Positions 1-10,974 of a stretch of 64,000 bases of DNA are shown in pieces. The number at the start of each line of letters is the position of its first letter. Within the stretch, counting starts at the first letter, position 1. The notes beneath the pieces are model-generated. The model searched no databases and was not told the origin of the DNA. It saw only the letters and a program-made list of their open reading frames with translations. The stretch covers positions 14,286,491-14,350,490 of the forward strand of contig OY720345.1 of assembly GCA_963082975.1 (NCBI GenBank), in the 5' to 3' direction. Source of the DNA: Labia minor. Lineage: Eukaryota; Arthropoda; Insecta; Dermaptera; Spongiphoridae. The translations under genes and the position numbers were made by a program.

Positions 1-169
1 CGCCAACACGTGACGTGGTGCCATCAACAAAAATCCAAACATGCGCTGGTTTAATAAATATTATTTATTAATTTTAATTTGTAATTTAATTAATTTAATT
101 TAATTTAAATTAATATATGTTATTTAATCCAATTCAAATTTGTGAGATAGTCGAGTGGAGACACTCAAG
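1..169 (-). mobile_element. Family A (HINE/DINE-1-like) copy, 5' part, cut by window edge
   Basis: The reverse complement holds the family A 5' end (an altered GAGTGTCTCC, then GACTATCTC), the AT-rich block and the GATGGCACCACGTCACGTG motif. The rest of the copy lies before base 1. The 5' motif has changes (CTTGAGTGTC, CTCACA), so the copy is old. See the entry at 58468 for the whole family. Confidence 0.85.
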
Positions 170-1342
170 ATTTTTTTTTATTTATAATTGGGTAGAAGAA
201 GCCAAAATAACGATCCTGCTTCTTCCGTATTCCTCGATCAACTATCACTGGGACTTTTCCCAATTGATAATCAATTGTAATCAATTTCTCATAAAACTTT
301 CTTTTTTTCTTTCTCTCATTCGAATATAAATGCCCTGTCCATATTCACCTGCATTTGAAAATACATAGAAATCATGCAAATTCTTCATTAATTCTTAATT
401 AATCTCACTTCATCCTAAATAATGTCATCCTTTTTCGACCCTAATAAATGTTGCTAAGAACTATCAATTTCAAAAAAAAAAAATACATTTATTTACACAT
501 AATTATTATATTAAGAATTTTATATATCACTAAAATTATTATTATAAATACAAAAAAAAGAATATATACTTTCTTGTTTAATGATTTATTGATAAGGGTG
601 AAAAAAAAAATGAAAAAGTTGAAAAATGTAAAATGTAAATTCTATCTAAATTGTAGTTATTTCAATCAATAAGGGTAAAAGATCGATGACTGAAAATGAA
701 AAATGGCCGGTTTTGGGTGACGACCAAAAAACAACATTCAAACAAAATAATAGATAGTTAGCCATCTATCGAGTGAGTGAGGGAGAGGGAGATACTCTTC
801 GGGAACCAAGACATCATCCCATTTCTCTCTCTCTCTCCTGTTCATTGTATTTAATGAACCCTCCGTTTTTTGGCAGCTGAACATTTTAGATCAACCACCA
901 CCACCAACCACCATCACTAAAACTCACCTCTCGTCTCTTCCCCCTGAGGGTAGTTCTGCCTACCCCCTCCCATCCTCCCTTCCTTCAGCCCTCCTTCCAT
1001 CTTTCCTCCATCAAAAAAAAAAAATCTTCTAAATGACGACAGGCCAGGTGCAAATATTCCATCTCACTTCGAAAAAAAAAAAAATAAAAATAAAAAACAT
1101 AATAAAAATAAAATAAAGGTAGGACAGACAGACAGACAGATAGACCACGCCTTGTAAAATCCCCACCTCTCCATTTTTTTTCCCTCTCTATCCGTTTCCT
1201 TCGCTCACTCTTGCATAGACACTTTCTTAAAAGAATTATTTATTAATGGCCGATGAATAAATTTAAATTATTTATTTAAGTGAAATGAAAAGGATTACGC
1301 TCATTCAATTATGTAACTAACTATTCGCTCTAAATTTTATAC

Positions 1343-1381
<39 letters not shown>

Positions 1382-1685
1382 TTAAATATATTAACTTATA
1401 ATAATATATTTTAAATTAATTTAAAGTTCAAATTATATTATTGTTTAAAGATTAAAATAAATTATTAGAAAAATATTTAATACAAAATTAAAAATCAAAT
1501 GAATATATAAAACAAAAATGTTATACTTTCAAAGAGTATAAATGTCTTGTTCTTTATTTATTATTTTAATGTATATATTATTATGTTTTATGTTATGTCA
1601 TGGGTTATAAAATAATAACAAAAAGGTTAACAATAAGGAAAATAGAAAATGGTGAATATGGTTAGGAATTGAATGGATGGATGTA
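170..1685. other. AT-rich non-coding stretch with CT-rich patch
   Basis: No gene was recognised. The first 500 bases are AT-rich with A runs. About 760-1000 is CT-rich and of higher GC (GAGTGAGTGAGGGAGAGG, CCACCACCACCAACCACC) and may be unique DNA. There is a short GACA run near 1125 and a TA run at 1346. The open frames here are AT-driven and show no domain. Confidence 0.6.
1346..1379. repeat. (TA)n microsatellite
   Basis: An uninterrupted run of TA dinucleotides, about 17 units, with no partner copy. Similar runs occur at 4633, 10037, 12177, 16135, 23137, 41600, 50018 and 51011. Confidence 0.95.
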
Positions 1686-2203
1686 CGAGGGTAGGTCAAT
1701 AAGTCCGTGACTTTTTGAATTTCCCATCTCTTAAATGAAATGGCAATACTGTTAATGTCAGCAGGCAACTATCAGCTAACTCCTGTTGAAAATTTAACCA
1801 GCTGGGTCTTTTAGTTTATGTTTGACATCGAATAATAGAAAAGAATGGAAAATAATGGAAAAGAAAATGGAAAAAAATGAATTTCCATGAAATTTCATGA
1901 ATTGGGATACGAATTACTCTCTTATTCTTCAGTTTTAGTCCCGAGTACCTATTTCTTGTTTCCAAACCTGAAGAAATGGCTTGTCGGATAGTGATTTGAC
2001 TCCAACGATTAAATCATCTCACAAACCAATAACTATTTTGATGTCCTCGACAAACCTTAATTTGTGAAAGGGTTAAGAAAATTGGAGAAACGTTGGACGA
2101 AGTGTATAAAGCTCAAAAGAGATTACATTGAAAAAAAAACTAATTTTTTATTCAAAATCCTGTGTTTCATTTCAAAAGTCACGGACTTATTGACCGGCCC
2201 TCG
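1686..2203 (+). mobile_element. mariner-type element, type 1, internally deleted (518 bp)
   Basis: Begins CGAGGGTAGGTCAATAAGTC and ends with its inverted match (GACTTATTGACCGGCCCTCG), with TA on both sides (1684-1685 and 2204-2205), the target duplication of the Tc1/mariner superfamily. A full mariner is about 1.3 kb, so well over half is missing. A second copy of this type, in opposite orientation, is at 41750-42221. It encodes only a broken transposase tail and should be immobile on its own. Confidence 0.9.
1877..2145 (+). pseudogene. mariner transposase C-terminal remnant (type 1)
   Basis: Fragments in shifting frames read like the end of a mariner transposase: ELGYELL, then YFLFPNLKKWL, then LRKLEKRWTKCIKLKRDYI just before the 3' inverted repeat. 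In the family, the stretch before YFLFP carries PPYSPDLAPSD with the last catalytic Asp. Here it is degraded to a Ser/Val-rich stretch, so that Asp is lost. The HTH and the first two catalytic Asp are absent. There is no functional product. The 41800-42053 copy keeps the PPYSPDLTPSD motif and confirms the identity. Confidence 0.8.
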
Positions 2204-3320
2204 TAGCTTTGTAAATTATGTTTGTAAATTAAATGCTTTTCTAAAACTTTTTCCATTCGATAATTTTCATTATTATTCATAATATTAATTTGAGTTTTCA
2301 CATTATCACTTAAATTCTATATGGATAGACTATGATGAGAAGTAATCAGGCAACATTTTTCCTTGTCAACAGAGATTTAATTAGTAAAATTTAAAATCGA
2401 ATCATACCTCTATTAAACAAAAAATGATGTTAAAAGATTAGTACTATAATCTAATCTAATAATTTAGTATCCTTTTGATAATTTATTAATATTAGAAGGA
2501 TTTTTATTTTTGTCTTAATTAACACGAAGAAAAGTTTGTTTTTTTTTCTTCCCTCCTTCACTGTGGTAACAGGTTGTGCCATTAAAATATTTTTATTAGC
2601 TTCGTTGTGCGAAGGACGACGATTTGAAGGGAAAAGGAGGAGGAGGAGTTGAGAATAGTGCTAAAAGAATCCGTGTCCCACTCACTGATGATCATAATAA
2701 ACGTAGATGTTGAAAACGAGCTGGAAAATCAGGCTGATTGTGTGTGTTTTATTTTATTTTTTTTTTCGCCATCCGGGTGGTCCCTGATCATCCACCTTTC
2801 TCTTTCCTGCTAATACTCCAGTCATAATTCATTTCCAATTCGGTTTGATGACGTTCCTCCTCCAGGTAGACAGCTGGGATAGGTTGCAACGCGTGCTCCC
2901 CGGGAGAGGGGCTTTAATGATAGGTTTAAGGTTAACGAGCGAAACCCTTAAATTCACTCAACGTGAAGAGTGAAAGAGATAGTTAGAATACAAATCGAGA
3001 TGCCCTAAACAAACAAAACCCTGAAACATCTTCATTTATTTATTGGCCAACCCACAGTCAGATCATCATTGGCAAACGCGCAGGTTCCAGGGGAACGAAC
3101 ATAAATCAACCAACAAACAAACCAGACAAAGAATTCAACCAACATTTCACATACAGTTTTGTGTTTTTTATTTTTTATTTATTTATAAATTCATATCACA
3201 TTCTTTTTTTTTATTATTATTATTAATTTTCAATCTACAATCTTCAATCTATCTATTTTTATTTATATTTATAAAAATGAATATATAATAAACGAGATGA
3301 GTATGTTTGGATCTCATATA
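2204..3320. other. Non-coding stretch, partly of moderate GC
   Basis: No gene was recognised. 2204-2560 is AT-rich. About 2570-3110 has ordinary complexity and higher GC (purine-rich GGGAAAAGGAGGAGGAGG, then GCGTGCTCCCCGGGAGAGGG) with no second copy in the window, so it may be unique host DNA. The open frame at 3043-3288 is low-complexity at its end and has no domain. Confidence 0.5.
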
Positions 3321-4250
3321 AAAGGTATGTTCAAAAGAAAAGATGAATTTTAAATTTTCGCGGGCTGAGTACATTCAATTATCGAATTTTTTTTTGTTAT
3401 GTTGGTACACATATGTTTCCCATATGTTGACATTATCAGCCATTTTGGATTAGTAGTTTGTTTTTGTCAACTGAAAAAGTTAGTCACGTTTTGAGTGTTC
3501 TTCGATTATTTAAAGAGGACAAAATGGATCTATCTATCAATCTCTGTGAATCTATGGAACTCGAAAGTTCTTGGCCGTAGCAACCACACTTCTCCAAGTG
3601 TCCCCATTCTGAGTCACAACCCTCCAATCCCTATCCTCTCCCATTTCTCTCACGTCCCTTCCTACATTATCCACCCACCGCCTCCTTGTTCTTCCAAGCT
3701 GGCGTTTTCCACTCGGTCTCCCCCCCCCAATATATTTTTCGCCATTCTTTCCTCCCCCATTCTAGCCACGTGTCCTGTCCACCACAACCTTCTCGATTTT
3801 ATCATTCTAATTATATTTGGAGATGCATAGAGATCATGCAATCATGCCGTCTCCGCCATTCCCCGGTGAACTCCTCTTTCTTTGGTCCATAAATGCTTCG
3901 CAGAATCCTATTCTCAAATACTCTAAATCTACTCTCGTCACTTAAGACCATAGTCCATGCCTCATACCCATATAATACAACCGGCAAAATAATTGTTTTA
4001 TATATTTTAATTTTTATCCTCTTTATAATAATTTTGACGCGATAAGCCCCTTTACGGCATGATAACAGGCGCTTTCCGATTATAACCTCGCTTTAAACTC
4101 TTCTCTAATATTATTGTCTTTCGTTATTACAGAACATAAGTATTTAAATTTTTCTACATTTTCAAATTCTAGGACAAAATGGATATTGATGTATAAATAA
4201 ATACTTTTCGAAATAATTCAAAATTCACCTTTTCTTTTGAAATTTCCTCG
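3321..4250 (+). mobile_element. mariner-type element, type 3, split by a retrotransposon
   Basis: The left end (GGTATGTTCAAAAGAAAAG) and right end (CTTTTCTTTTGAAATTTCCTCG) are inverted repeats next to TA. Removing the inserted 3530-4170 segment leaves a short deleted element very like 28947-29240. Just before the right end, the sequence reads the last transposase codons (ending in DID plus one residue and a stop), as in the longer copy at 43124-43775. Nothing else of the coding region remains. Confidence 0.85.
3530..4170 (-). mobile_element. Non-LTR retrotransposon 3' end, 5'-truncated, with 14-bp target duplication
   Basis: On the minus strand this encodes the tail of an insect endonuclease/reverse-transcriptase polyprotein: ENVEKFKYLCSVITKDN, then ILPVVLYGYEAWTM, DESRFRVFENRILRSIYGPK, and finally AKNFRVP. 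These motifs follow the RT core in this class. Frameshifts and a lost segment break the frame. The insertion is flanked by AGGACAAAATGGAT at 3516-3529 and 4171-4184, a perfect duplication. The 3' tail, at the left, is a short GATA-like repeat. It landed inside a mariner derivative, so it is the younger of the two. Confidence 0.92.
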
Positions 4251-4655
4251 TATATATAAAATACAGATTGAAAATAAATTTGGTTACAAGAAGAGGAGAT
4301 GTAACTTTATTTTAATTTTAAAAATTACAATGAAATTATAAAAAAAATTGGGCTTAAAGAAATCATTCATAAAAAATAAACGTAAACAGTGTTCTTACGA
4401 GTGTGGATCAAACGTAAAGGAAATTTTTTTTATAGAACTCTAAATATCCTCCCACAAGCTTCATAAATTTGAGCCAACGATTTGGAAGGTTTAATATCGA
4501 TCTCTAATAAAAAGAATGAATGTGAGTTGTGATTCACAACTTGTGAACCTAATTCTATTGATATTTGATCCACCCTCAAATCAATTTTTAAATAAGCAGT
4601 TTATTTGAAATAAGCAAAATTTATTTTGAAAGATATATATATATATATATATATA
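4251..4655. other. AT-rich non-coding stretch
   Basis: No feature could be assigned. The middle (about 4430-4560) has ordinary complexity and could be a decayed repeat, but I could not name it. It ends in a TA run at 4633-4655 that directly abuts the next element. Confidence 0.5.
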
Positions 4656-5218
4656 CGAGGGCAATTCACAAAGTAGGTTACGTTTTGGAATTAAGACAAA
4701 ACTAGTACAGGAAAATGTTTTTTTATTATATACATACATTTGAAAGAGCCAAAAAAAGTTGAGACATTCATCGTAGCGATGAACGAGCTTCGAAATTCCT
4801 TCCTCATAGAAATCCGCCGCCTGAGTGTTAGTCAGCCACGGCCGCGCGGTCGTCTTTATGGAACCTGGTGCAACAATAAACTCTGATATGTATTGCCAAA
4901 CATTGCGAAACCTAAGAAGGGCAATTCAAACAAGCGAAGAGGGAAACTCAGCTCAAAAATGTTGTTTTGCACGACAATGCGCGACGATCTACGCGAGGCC
5001 GTGACTGACTGGCTCAACACTCAGGCGGCGGATTTCTATGAGGAAGGATTTTCGAAGCTAGTTCATTACTATGATAAATGTCTCAACTTTTTTTGACGAT
5101 TATGTAGAAAAATGGTATTTTAGTTGCTCTTTCAAATGTATGTATATAATAAAAAACATTTTCCTTTCCTAGTTTTGTCTTAATTCCAAAACGTAACCTA
5201 CTTTGTGAATTGCCCTCG
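4656..5218. mobile_element. mariner-type element, type 2, fold-back derivative (563 bp)
   Basis: Ends are CGAGGGCAATTCACAAAGTA and its inverse, flanked by TA (4654-4655, 5219-5220). The inverted match does not stop at an ordinary 30-bp terminal repeat. It continues for roughly 200 bp through the untranslated region and into the transposase C-terminal codons, so about 4656-4860 is an inverted copy of about 4990-5218. Both ends therefore derive from the 3' half of a mariner, with a central piece of transposase between them. The RNA of either strand would fold into one long hairpin. Confidence 0.88.
4893..5096 (+). pseudogene. mariner transposase fragment (type 2): centre joined to C-terminus
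   Basis: The 67-residue frame contains KRRGKLSSK, then, one frame over, VVLHDNAR, which is the second catalytic Asp motif of mariner transposases. It then jumps to EAVTDWLNTQAADFYEEG followed by KLVHYYDKCLN, the family's C-terminus. The region in between, with the third catalytic Asp (PPYSPDLxPxD), is deleted, as are the N-terminal HTH domains. It is not a functional protein. Confidence 0.85.
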
Positions 5219-6565
5219 TATATAAAATTTGTTAAACATTATTAAAGGGGAGAGGAGATGCTCGGCAAGATGGAAAACTCTTTTAGACCGACTAAATTTC
5301 TATTACTAATGTATAAAAATTATTATAAAAAAAATTTATTTTTAAATGAACATATTAGTAGAATTACTATTTAAAATACCTACCTATAATATTTTTTTTA
5401 TTTTTTTGAAAGCTGATTAATGAGATGTTAAACGTTTAATTAGGGTACTATATTTCAAGGTTATTTTAGACAAGAGAAAATGAATGATGTTAGATTTTGA
5501 ATATTTTTTTAATGTTTTTTTTATACCACTTGAAACAAATTGAAATAAAATGAATATTGACCCGAGAAAACTAATTTCGGAAAAAAATATTTTTTTTATT
5601 TTTGCTCGTTAGTTACTTATGCATGTTCACTGCTAATTTATTAAAGTTGTGTTAGTTAGTGTGATTGAATAAATGCTCTGTAATAAAAGATTCATTATAT
5701 AAATGCTAAATGACAATTAATCTTTTATTCATGTTTACTACGTATACGTATATAATGGATTAAAGCAGCACAGCAGTTTCCAATCATTCTCTATATTTAG
5801 TTTAAATTGACGTTTTTGTTAGTTGGTGGTCCATTGGAATACACATAGAAAAAAAAATTTCGTATTCAATTAGTCAAATGAAAAGGCATTTTTGTTAATT
5901 ATTTAGAATTATAAAAAAAAAAAAATTGAGAATAGAGAATGGATGGAACGAAGAGTCAAATCTTCAGATAGTAACCATGTCAAGGTTATTTAAAGATTTG
6001 ATTGGAAGTGAAAAGATTCATTTTTAAACTATAAAAACCTAACAAAAAAAAAACAAAAAACAAATCTGGTGAGTTAGTATAACATTATTCTCAATTATGA
6101 TAGCAGTTTAAAAAAATCTTGTCAAATTTTTTTTTTTGTTTTGAATCTGTTTGAATGTTTGAAATACTCATAACATAATAAACAATACCTCCCTTACTAT
6201 CGTCGGTCGGTAAAAATGTTTACTTAAAAGTAGAAATAATACGTTTCTAGGACAAACATTACATTGGAATATCAACATTGAAAATATTTTTTTAAATTTT
6301 CTTATTTTAAATTATTATTAAATTAAATTAGAAATTTAATAGTTTATTTATTTTAATTTTTATTCTTGGCATTTGAATCTAAACCCATTTTAATAAATTT
6401 TTTCATCTATGTATTTGAAAGGTTACCACATTAATTAAATATAATAAATTTTATCAAATTTTACATTTGTATCTTCCGAAATCCGCATAAAAATTATAAA
6501 TAAATTATTTTGAAAAAATAAATAAATATGTGTAATAATAATAATATTATATAATTTCTAAAATA
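5219..6565. other. AT-rich non-coding stretch
   Basis: No gene. Mostly A/T with runs of 8-13 A or T. The only recognisable items are the family C terminus at 6183-6217 and the MITE that starts at 6566. Confidence 0.6.
6183..6217 (+). mobile_element. Solo 3' end of family C
   Basis: About 35 bp identical to the family C 3' terminus, ACAATACCTCCCTTACTATC then GTCGGTCGGTAAAAA. No other family C sequence precedes it. A second solo end lies at 56938. See the copy at 16625. Confidence 0.75.
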
Positions 6566-6947
6566 CAGTGAACGCTCTGTATAAGCAACTCATTTGAATC
6601 AATTCCAATAAAAAAGTGTCTTATTGGGAAAAGTTGCTTATAGGGAAAAAAAGAGTATAAAAATACTTACCTTCTGGAAAATATTTTGCCTTATTTCTTT
6701 TACTAACTACACTGGCCCAAATATAAGTAAATAACTATTCTAATTAACATAAATTAACTTCAATACTGACAGCACAAAACATAAACATATTTCAATAATA
6801 ACATTTTTAACAATTTGAGGTTATGTTGTTGTGAGCAGCTGTCAATTCAAATATTTTGATTTAAAAAAAAATAAGTTGTTTATACAGAACAGTGGATCTA
6901 AAGAAAAGGTTGCTTGTATAGAGGTTGCTTATATAGAGTGTTCACTG
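6566..6947. mobile_element. MITE with TA target site, Tc1/mariner-pogo type ends
   Basis: Starts CAGTGAACGCTCTGTATAAG and ends with the inverse (CTTATATAGAGTGTTCACTG), flanked by TA at 6564-6565 and 6948-6949. The inverted repeats are about 26 bp with two or three mismatches, and inner matches continue (AAGTTGCTTATAGGGAAAA against AAAGGTTGCTTGTATAGAGG). Length is 382 bp with no coding content. The CAGTG start plus TA duplication suggests a Tigger/pogo-like parent; that assignment is an inference. Confidence 0.88.
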
Positions 6948-7397
6948 TACAATTAAAATGATAATTTAACTCTTCTTCAGTCAAATTTAATTTCAGTCAA
7001 AGTTATATTTTGGTTAATTAACGGAGTAAATTCAACTTGTCAATATTAGGATTTCCGGAGGGAGATCTTCATCATGGTTAACCTGAGAAAACCTAGCCTA
7101 AAGTTTTTCCATTAAATTTGGTTTTCTTTCTTGAAACTTTCAGCATTATTTTATGAAGACACCCCTTGAATCATTACATCTTCAATGTTTTGCCGAACTT
7201 ATTTGACTTCTCAAAGTACATATAATACATAATTTTTATTATTGACTTATTATTTACTGATTTATAATGGATTTAATATTTTATAATAACAAATGATGAA
7301 TGGGGTCTCTTTAACGTCACATAACAATCCAAATATGACTCGTTCTTCACTTCAATGTGAAAAGAACTATAATTATTTTTCTATCTAACCTAAATTA
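6948..7397. other. AT-rich non-coding stretch
   Basis: Nothing recognised. Contains ordinary-complexity patches (GGAGGGAGATCTTCATCATG near 7057) with no second copy in the window. Confidence 0.5.
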
Positions 7398-7911
7398 GCT
7401 GTAGTGTCTCCACTCGACTATCTCGCAATTTGAATTGGATTAAATAATATAATATATTATATAATAAATTAAATTTAATTAATTATAAATTATAAATTAA
7501 AATTAATAAAAATTATTTATTAAACAAGCACTTGCTTGGCTCTTTGTTGATGGCACCACGTCTCGTTTTGGCGCGTGAGATTTGAAGTGTTAAAAAATTA
7601 ATTCTGGTACTTTCAATCAAGCTGAAATTCTATATATAGCAGTTTTATACAATTTTTAATCATGTGAAAAACTATCAAACATATATCTTTATTATTTACG
7701 GTCAGTTTAGAGAAAAACAATGAAAATGTGGTAGGCAATGATCATATTCCGAATGAGCAACATTTCTCAAAAGTTGATTGAAAACTACGAATTTTGAATA
7801 ATTCTCAACCTTAGTGAAAATGATTTAGGAACCTTCAAAACGTATAAAAACATTTAAATCTCAACATTTAAAATTTTCGTGATCGTACTACTATATCTGG
7901 CGAGATAGTAA
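7398..7911 (+). mobile_element. Family A copy, internally deleted
   Basis: The 5' end is GCTGTAGTGTCTCCACTCG and the 3' hairpin is changed to ACTATATCTGGCGAGATAGT. The central block with the ATTTCAT core and the CA microsatellite has been lost: AATTTTGAATAAT runs directly into TCTCAACCTTAGTG. It shows that the microsatellite can drop out as a unit. Confidence 0.88.
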
Positions 7912-9035
7912 AGGATAGTAAAGCATATAGTTGATAATAATAATAAAAGCTATAAGGAGGGGGAGGGGGGAAAGGGTTAAAAATAAATATATATATATTT
8001 AATTCACTTTTTATTTATAATAATTATAAGAAACATGAAAGATATCATACCAAATTAATTATCAATTTATCAATTGTCAAAAGGTAGAAATAGAAATTAA
8101 AAATAAATTGAAAATAAAAATAGAAAAAGAAAAAAGAAACGATTGTCTCCTTTTATCCTTCTATCAAGTGTAGTCTTCCATCTCGAATGGAAAGAAAAAA
8201 CGCTTTAGGCAGATTATGAAATTGAGCATATATAAGTAATATCATTTTTAATATTATTTTTAACCAATATATTTATTAATGTAGATAAAAGTAAAACAAA
8301 AATGAATTTTTTTTTTTTTATTTTTATGAAATTGAGAGAAAAATCTATTAAAATGGGGATGATTTTCCAAAAAACAAAAACAAAACAATGCACTGAGTAA
8401 ATTAATGTTTGTTAGAGTGAATGGGATATACTAAAGTGGCCTCCCTTATCTCGCTTCTCCAGTTTAATTCTAAAAACAAACAGCCCCTGGAAAAGCACCA
8501 CTCCATGGGTGTCATTGTCAGAAATGCTATAAACATGTGTGTCTGGATTTTGTTGCTTTGTAGAAGAAGAGAAAGAGGAGGAGGGGTGGCAAGGGGGATG
8601 GCGAAAAAGAGAGAAAACGGAAGGAAAAGCGGTAGAGCTAAGGGGTGAGGGAAGGGTGAGAAGAGAGAACGAGAGAGATAGGACAAGGGCTGTTGGCACA
8701 TAGGGTTAAAGAAGGAGAGGAAGGGAGGGGAGGGGAGGGGAGTTGGAGAAACACAGAGCAAAGCAAAAGTGAGTTACAAACTTGGAGAGAATTCAATGTA
8801 CAGATGCAAAAGACAGCTTAACTCGACGAGTAACAACACAAGGAGAGAGAGGGGGAAGGGGGGAGGGAGAGAGGATTCGTTTGGATTATGTTCACTTTTA
8901 CCCCAATGTCTCTTACCACCCCCTCTCTACCCCCATCCGATTATAATTTTTCAAATATAATCTTTGTTTGACGAAAATTTATAAAATTTAAATTTTTTTT
9001 TTATTTATATTTTAATTTAGTTTATATAATATATT
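7912..9035. other. Non-coding stretch with purine-rich island
   Basis: 7912-8400 is AT-rich. About 8400-8960 is of higher GC and strongly purine-rich on the plus strand (long AGAG, GGGAGGGG and GGAGGAGG patches). The overlapping open frames on both strands here are low-complexity Ser/Pro or Arg/Gly runs without a domain, so I do not call a gene. This could be unique DNA. Confidence 0.5.
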
Positions 9036-9520
9036 TAAAACCAGGGCATGTTTGGCTCTGTTGATGGCACCACGTCACGTGTTGCCGCGTGAGATTTGCA
9101 GTGTTTAAAAATTATTTATGGTTCTTTCAGCGATTCAATCAAGCTGAAATTTTAGATATGGCAGTTTTATACAATTTTTAATCATGTGAAGAACTATCAA
9201 ACATATATCTTTATTTTTAAGGTCACTTTTGAGGAAAAAAATCAAAACGTTGTAGGTAATGACCCTCTTCCGGTTGAGCTACATTTCCCAAAAGTTGATA
9301 GAAAACTTTGAATAAATTTTGAATAATGGCCATGTACCAAATTTCATTATTCTAGCTCAAACCGTTTTTGCGTAATCTTGGTTACATACATACACACATA
9401 TACACACACACACAGACATTTTTCTCATCCATAGTAAAAATGATTCAGGAACCTTCAAAACGTATAAAAACATCAAAATCTCGACGTCGAAAATTTTCGT
9501 GATCCCGAGATAGTAAAAAT
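9036..9520 (+). mobile_element. Family A copy, 5'-truncated
   Basis: Begins near CCAGGGCATGTTTGGCTC, so the 5' motif is missing, and runs through the microsatellite (ACACACACAGACATTTTT at about 9400) to GATCCCGAGATAGTAAAAAT. One arm of the 3' hairpin (ACTATCTCTGGC) is deleted. A TA-flanked MITE follows after only nine bases. Confidence 0.85.
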
Positions 9521-9529
9521 ACCAATATA

Positions 9530-9761
9530 CACTGAGGTGCAAAAAAAAGTGGAACGCTTAGAAAAATTTAATTTTTTCAAATAATTTTTGGTAAGTGTTT
9601 GGACTATCAGAATTTTAAAAATAGTTTCACTCTAAAAATGTTTTAAAATATTTGTAACAATTAATTAAAAGTTTAAATAAAACACTATATATGTTTTTTC
9701 TTGAAAATTATTTGAAAAAATCAAATATTTATAAGCGTTCAACTTTTTTTGCACCTCAGTG
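9530..9761. mobile_element. MITE with TA target site and 30-bp inverted ends
   Basis: Starts CACTGAGGTGCAAAAAAAAG and ends with the inverse (TTTTTTTGCACCTCAGTG), flanked by TA at 9528-9529 and 9762-9763. Inner matches continue through AACGCTTA and, further in, AATTATTTGAAAAAAT against ATTTTTTCAAATAATT. At 232 bp with no coding content, it fits a Tc1/mariner-type MITE. Confidence 0.9.
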
Positions 9762-10036
9762 TATATAACTACAACAATGTATAATCATATATCTAGGTAC
9801 AATGTAGGTATTTGTTTATAATTGCAATTAATTGATTTCTATTTAAGTCTTTTAATACACAATTTGAATTAGAATGTATTTTCATTATATACAGATATAA
9901 TACCTATGTTATTCCTTCGTATATGAATTTGAACATTTTCAATGAATTAACAAAATTAAATATTAATTATCATAATAAACGAAGTCCAAAATATTTGATT
10001 CGGGTTTTAATCATATCATTTAATTATTTACATACC

Positions 10037-10067
<31 letters not shown>

Positions 10068-10974
10068 CATAGACAATAATAAATTTAGATTTAAAAAAAA
10101 AATGAAATTTGTATTGTAAAAAAAAATTATTCAACTTTAAAATCTCATTTTAATGTTTAAAAAAATTAATATAAAATGAAATTAAAATGAAATTAAAATA
10201 AAAATATAAAAAATATCTATTTTATTGATTCTTTGAAACTAAATATATTAGATATTTTATTTATTTTACTTCTTATTATTTAATTTTATTTATTTCAAAA
10301 AAAAACCATATGTGTTTTATTAAAATTATTTAAATGTTCAACGAAACGACTATTAACATATATGTACCAAGTAAATTGCCAAATTTGGATGACTAAATTG
10401 ACAAATAAATATAAATTATTTCCAATTTGTATAAAGAGAAAACATTTAATGGAATGGGGGGGGGGGAGAAGATGAAATTTTTTCCAATTCTTGCCAAGAA
10501 TTTTATCTTTCTCTCGGTTTTGTTTCTTTACTTTTTTTCTTTCTTTCACCAAATGTCTATTTTTATGGATGGTTACCAATTTAATTGGGCGTGAATTCAA
10601 AGTTTTTGAATAATTTGATTTTATTTGTTTTTTGTTTTGTCACACTACAAATATTTAAAAAAAAAAAAAAAAAAAAAAACAAGCAGAAACGGAGTGTCAT
10701 TTCGTAGCGCAATGGATTGGAGAGGAATCTTTTCCAATGATACATAAATATTAATACATCACATGTAAAAAGAGAGAGAAATATATATATATATAAAGAT
10801 AGAGATACATTTGTGTATGTGTGATGAGAAAAAGAGTTGATCTTTTTCCTACAGCATCAACAGTGAAGAAACGAAATGAAATGAACGAGTCAATGAAGAA
10901 AGACAAACAAGGCTCAGTCTTTGTCTTTGAAGAAGATGAGATGAATTTGATGAAGCAGTTTTTCGGTGGTCAAA

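Noticed and set aside
3495..3892. Plus-strand frames of 111 and 68 residues
   Set aside because: Antisense shadows of the retrotransposon tail, which reads on the minus strand here. The same applies to minus-strand frames at 14163-14602 and 26821-27057.
4430..4560. Possible mariner transposase tail on the minus strand (LPNRWLKFMK-like)
   Set aside because: Only one short motif resembles the family, there is no second motif in order and no terminal repeats.
7398..7911. Family A as a classical MITE with terminal inverted repeats
   Set aside because: The outermost bases of the two ends are not inverted repeats and flanks show no consistent duplication. The inverted match is subterminal and includes a 3' hairpin arm, which fits Helentron-type elements better.
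8402..8960. Overlapping frames on both strands (up to 119 residues)
   Set aside because: Ser/Pro/Leu-rich or Arg/Gly-rich products of purine tracts, with no start context, domain or conserved motif.
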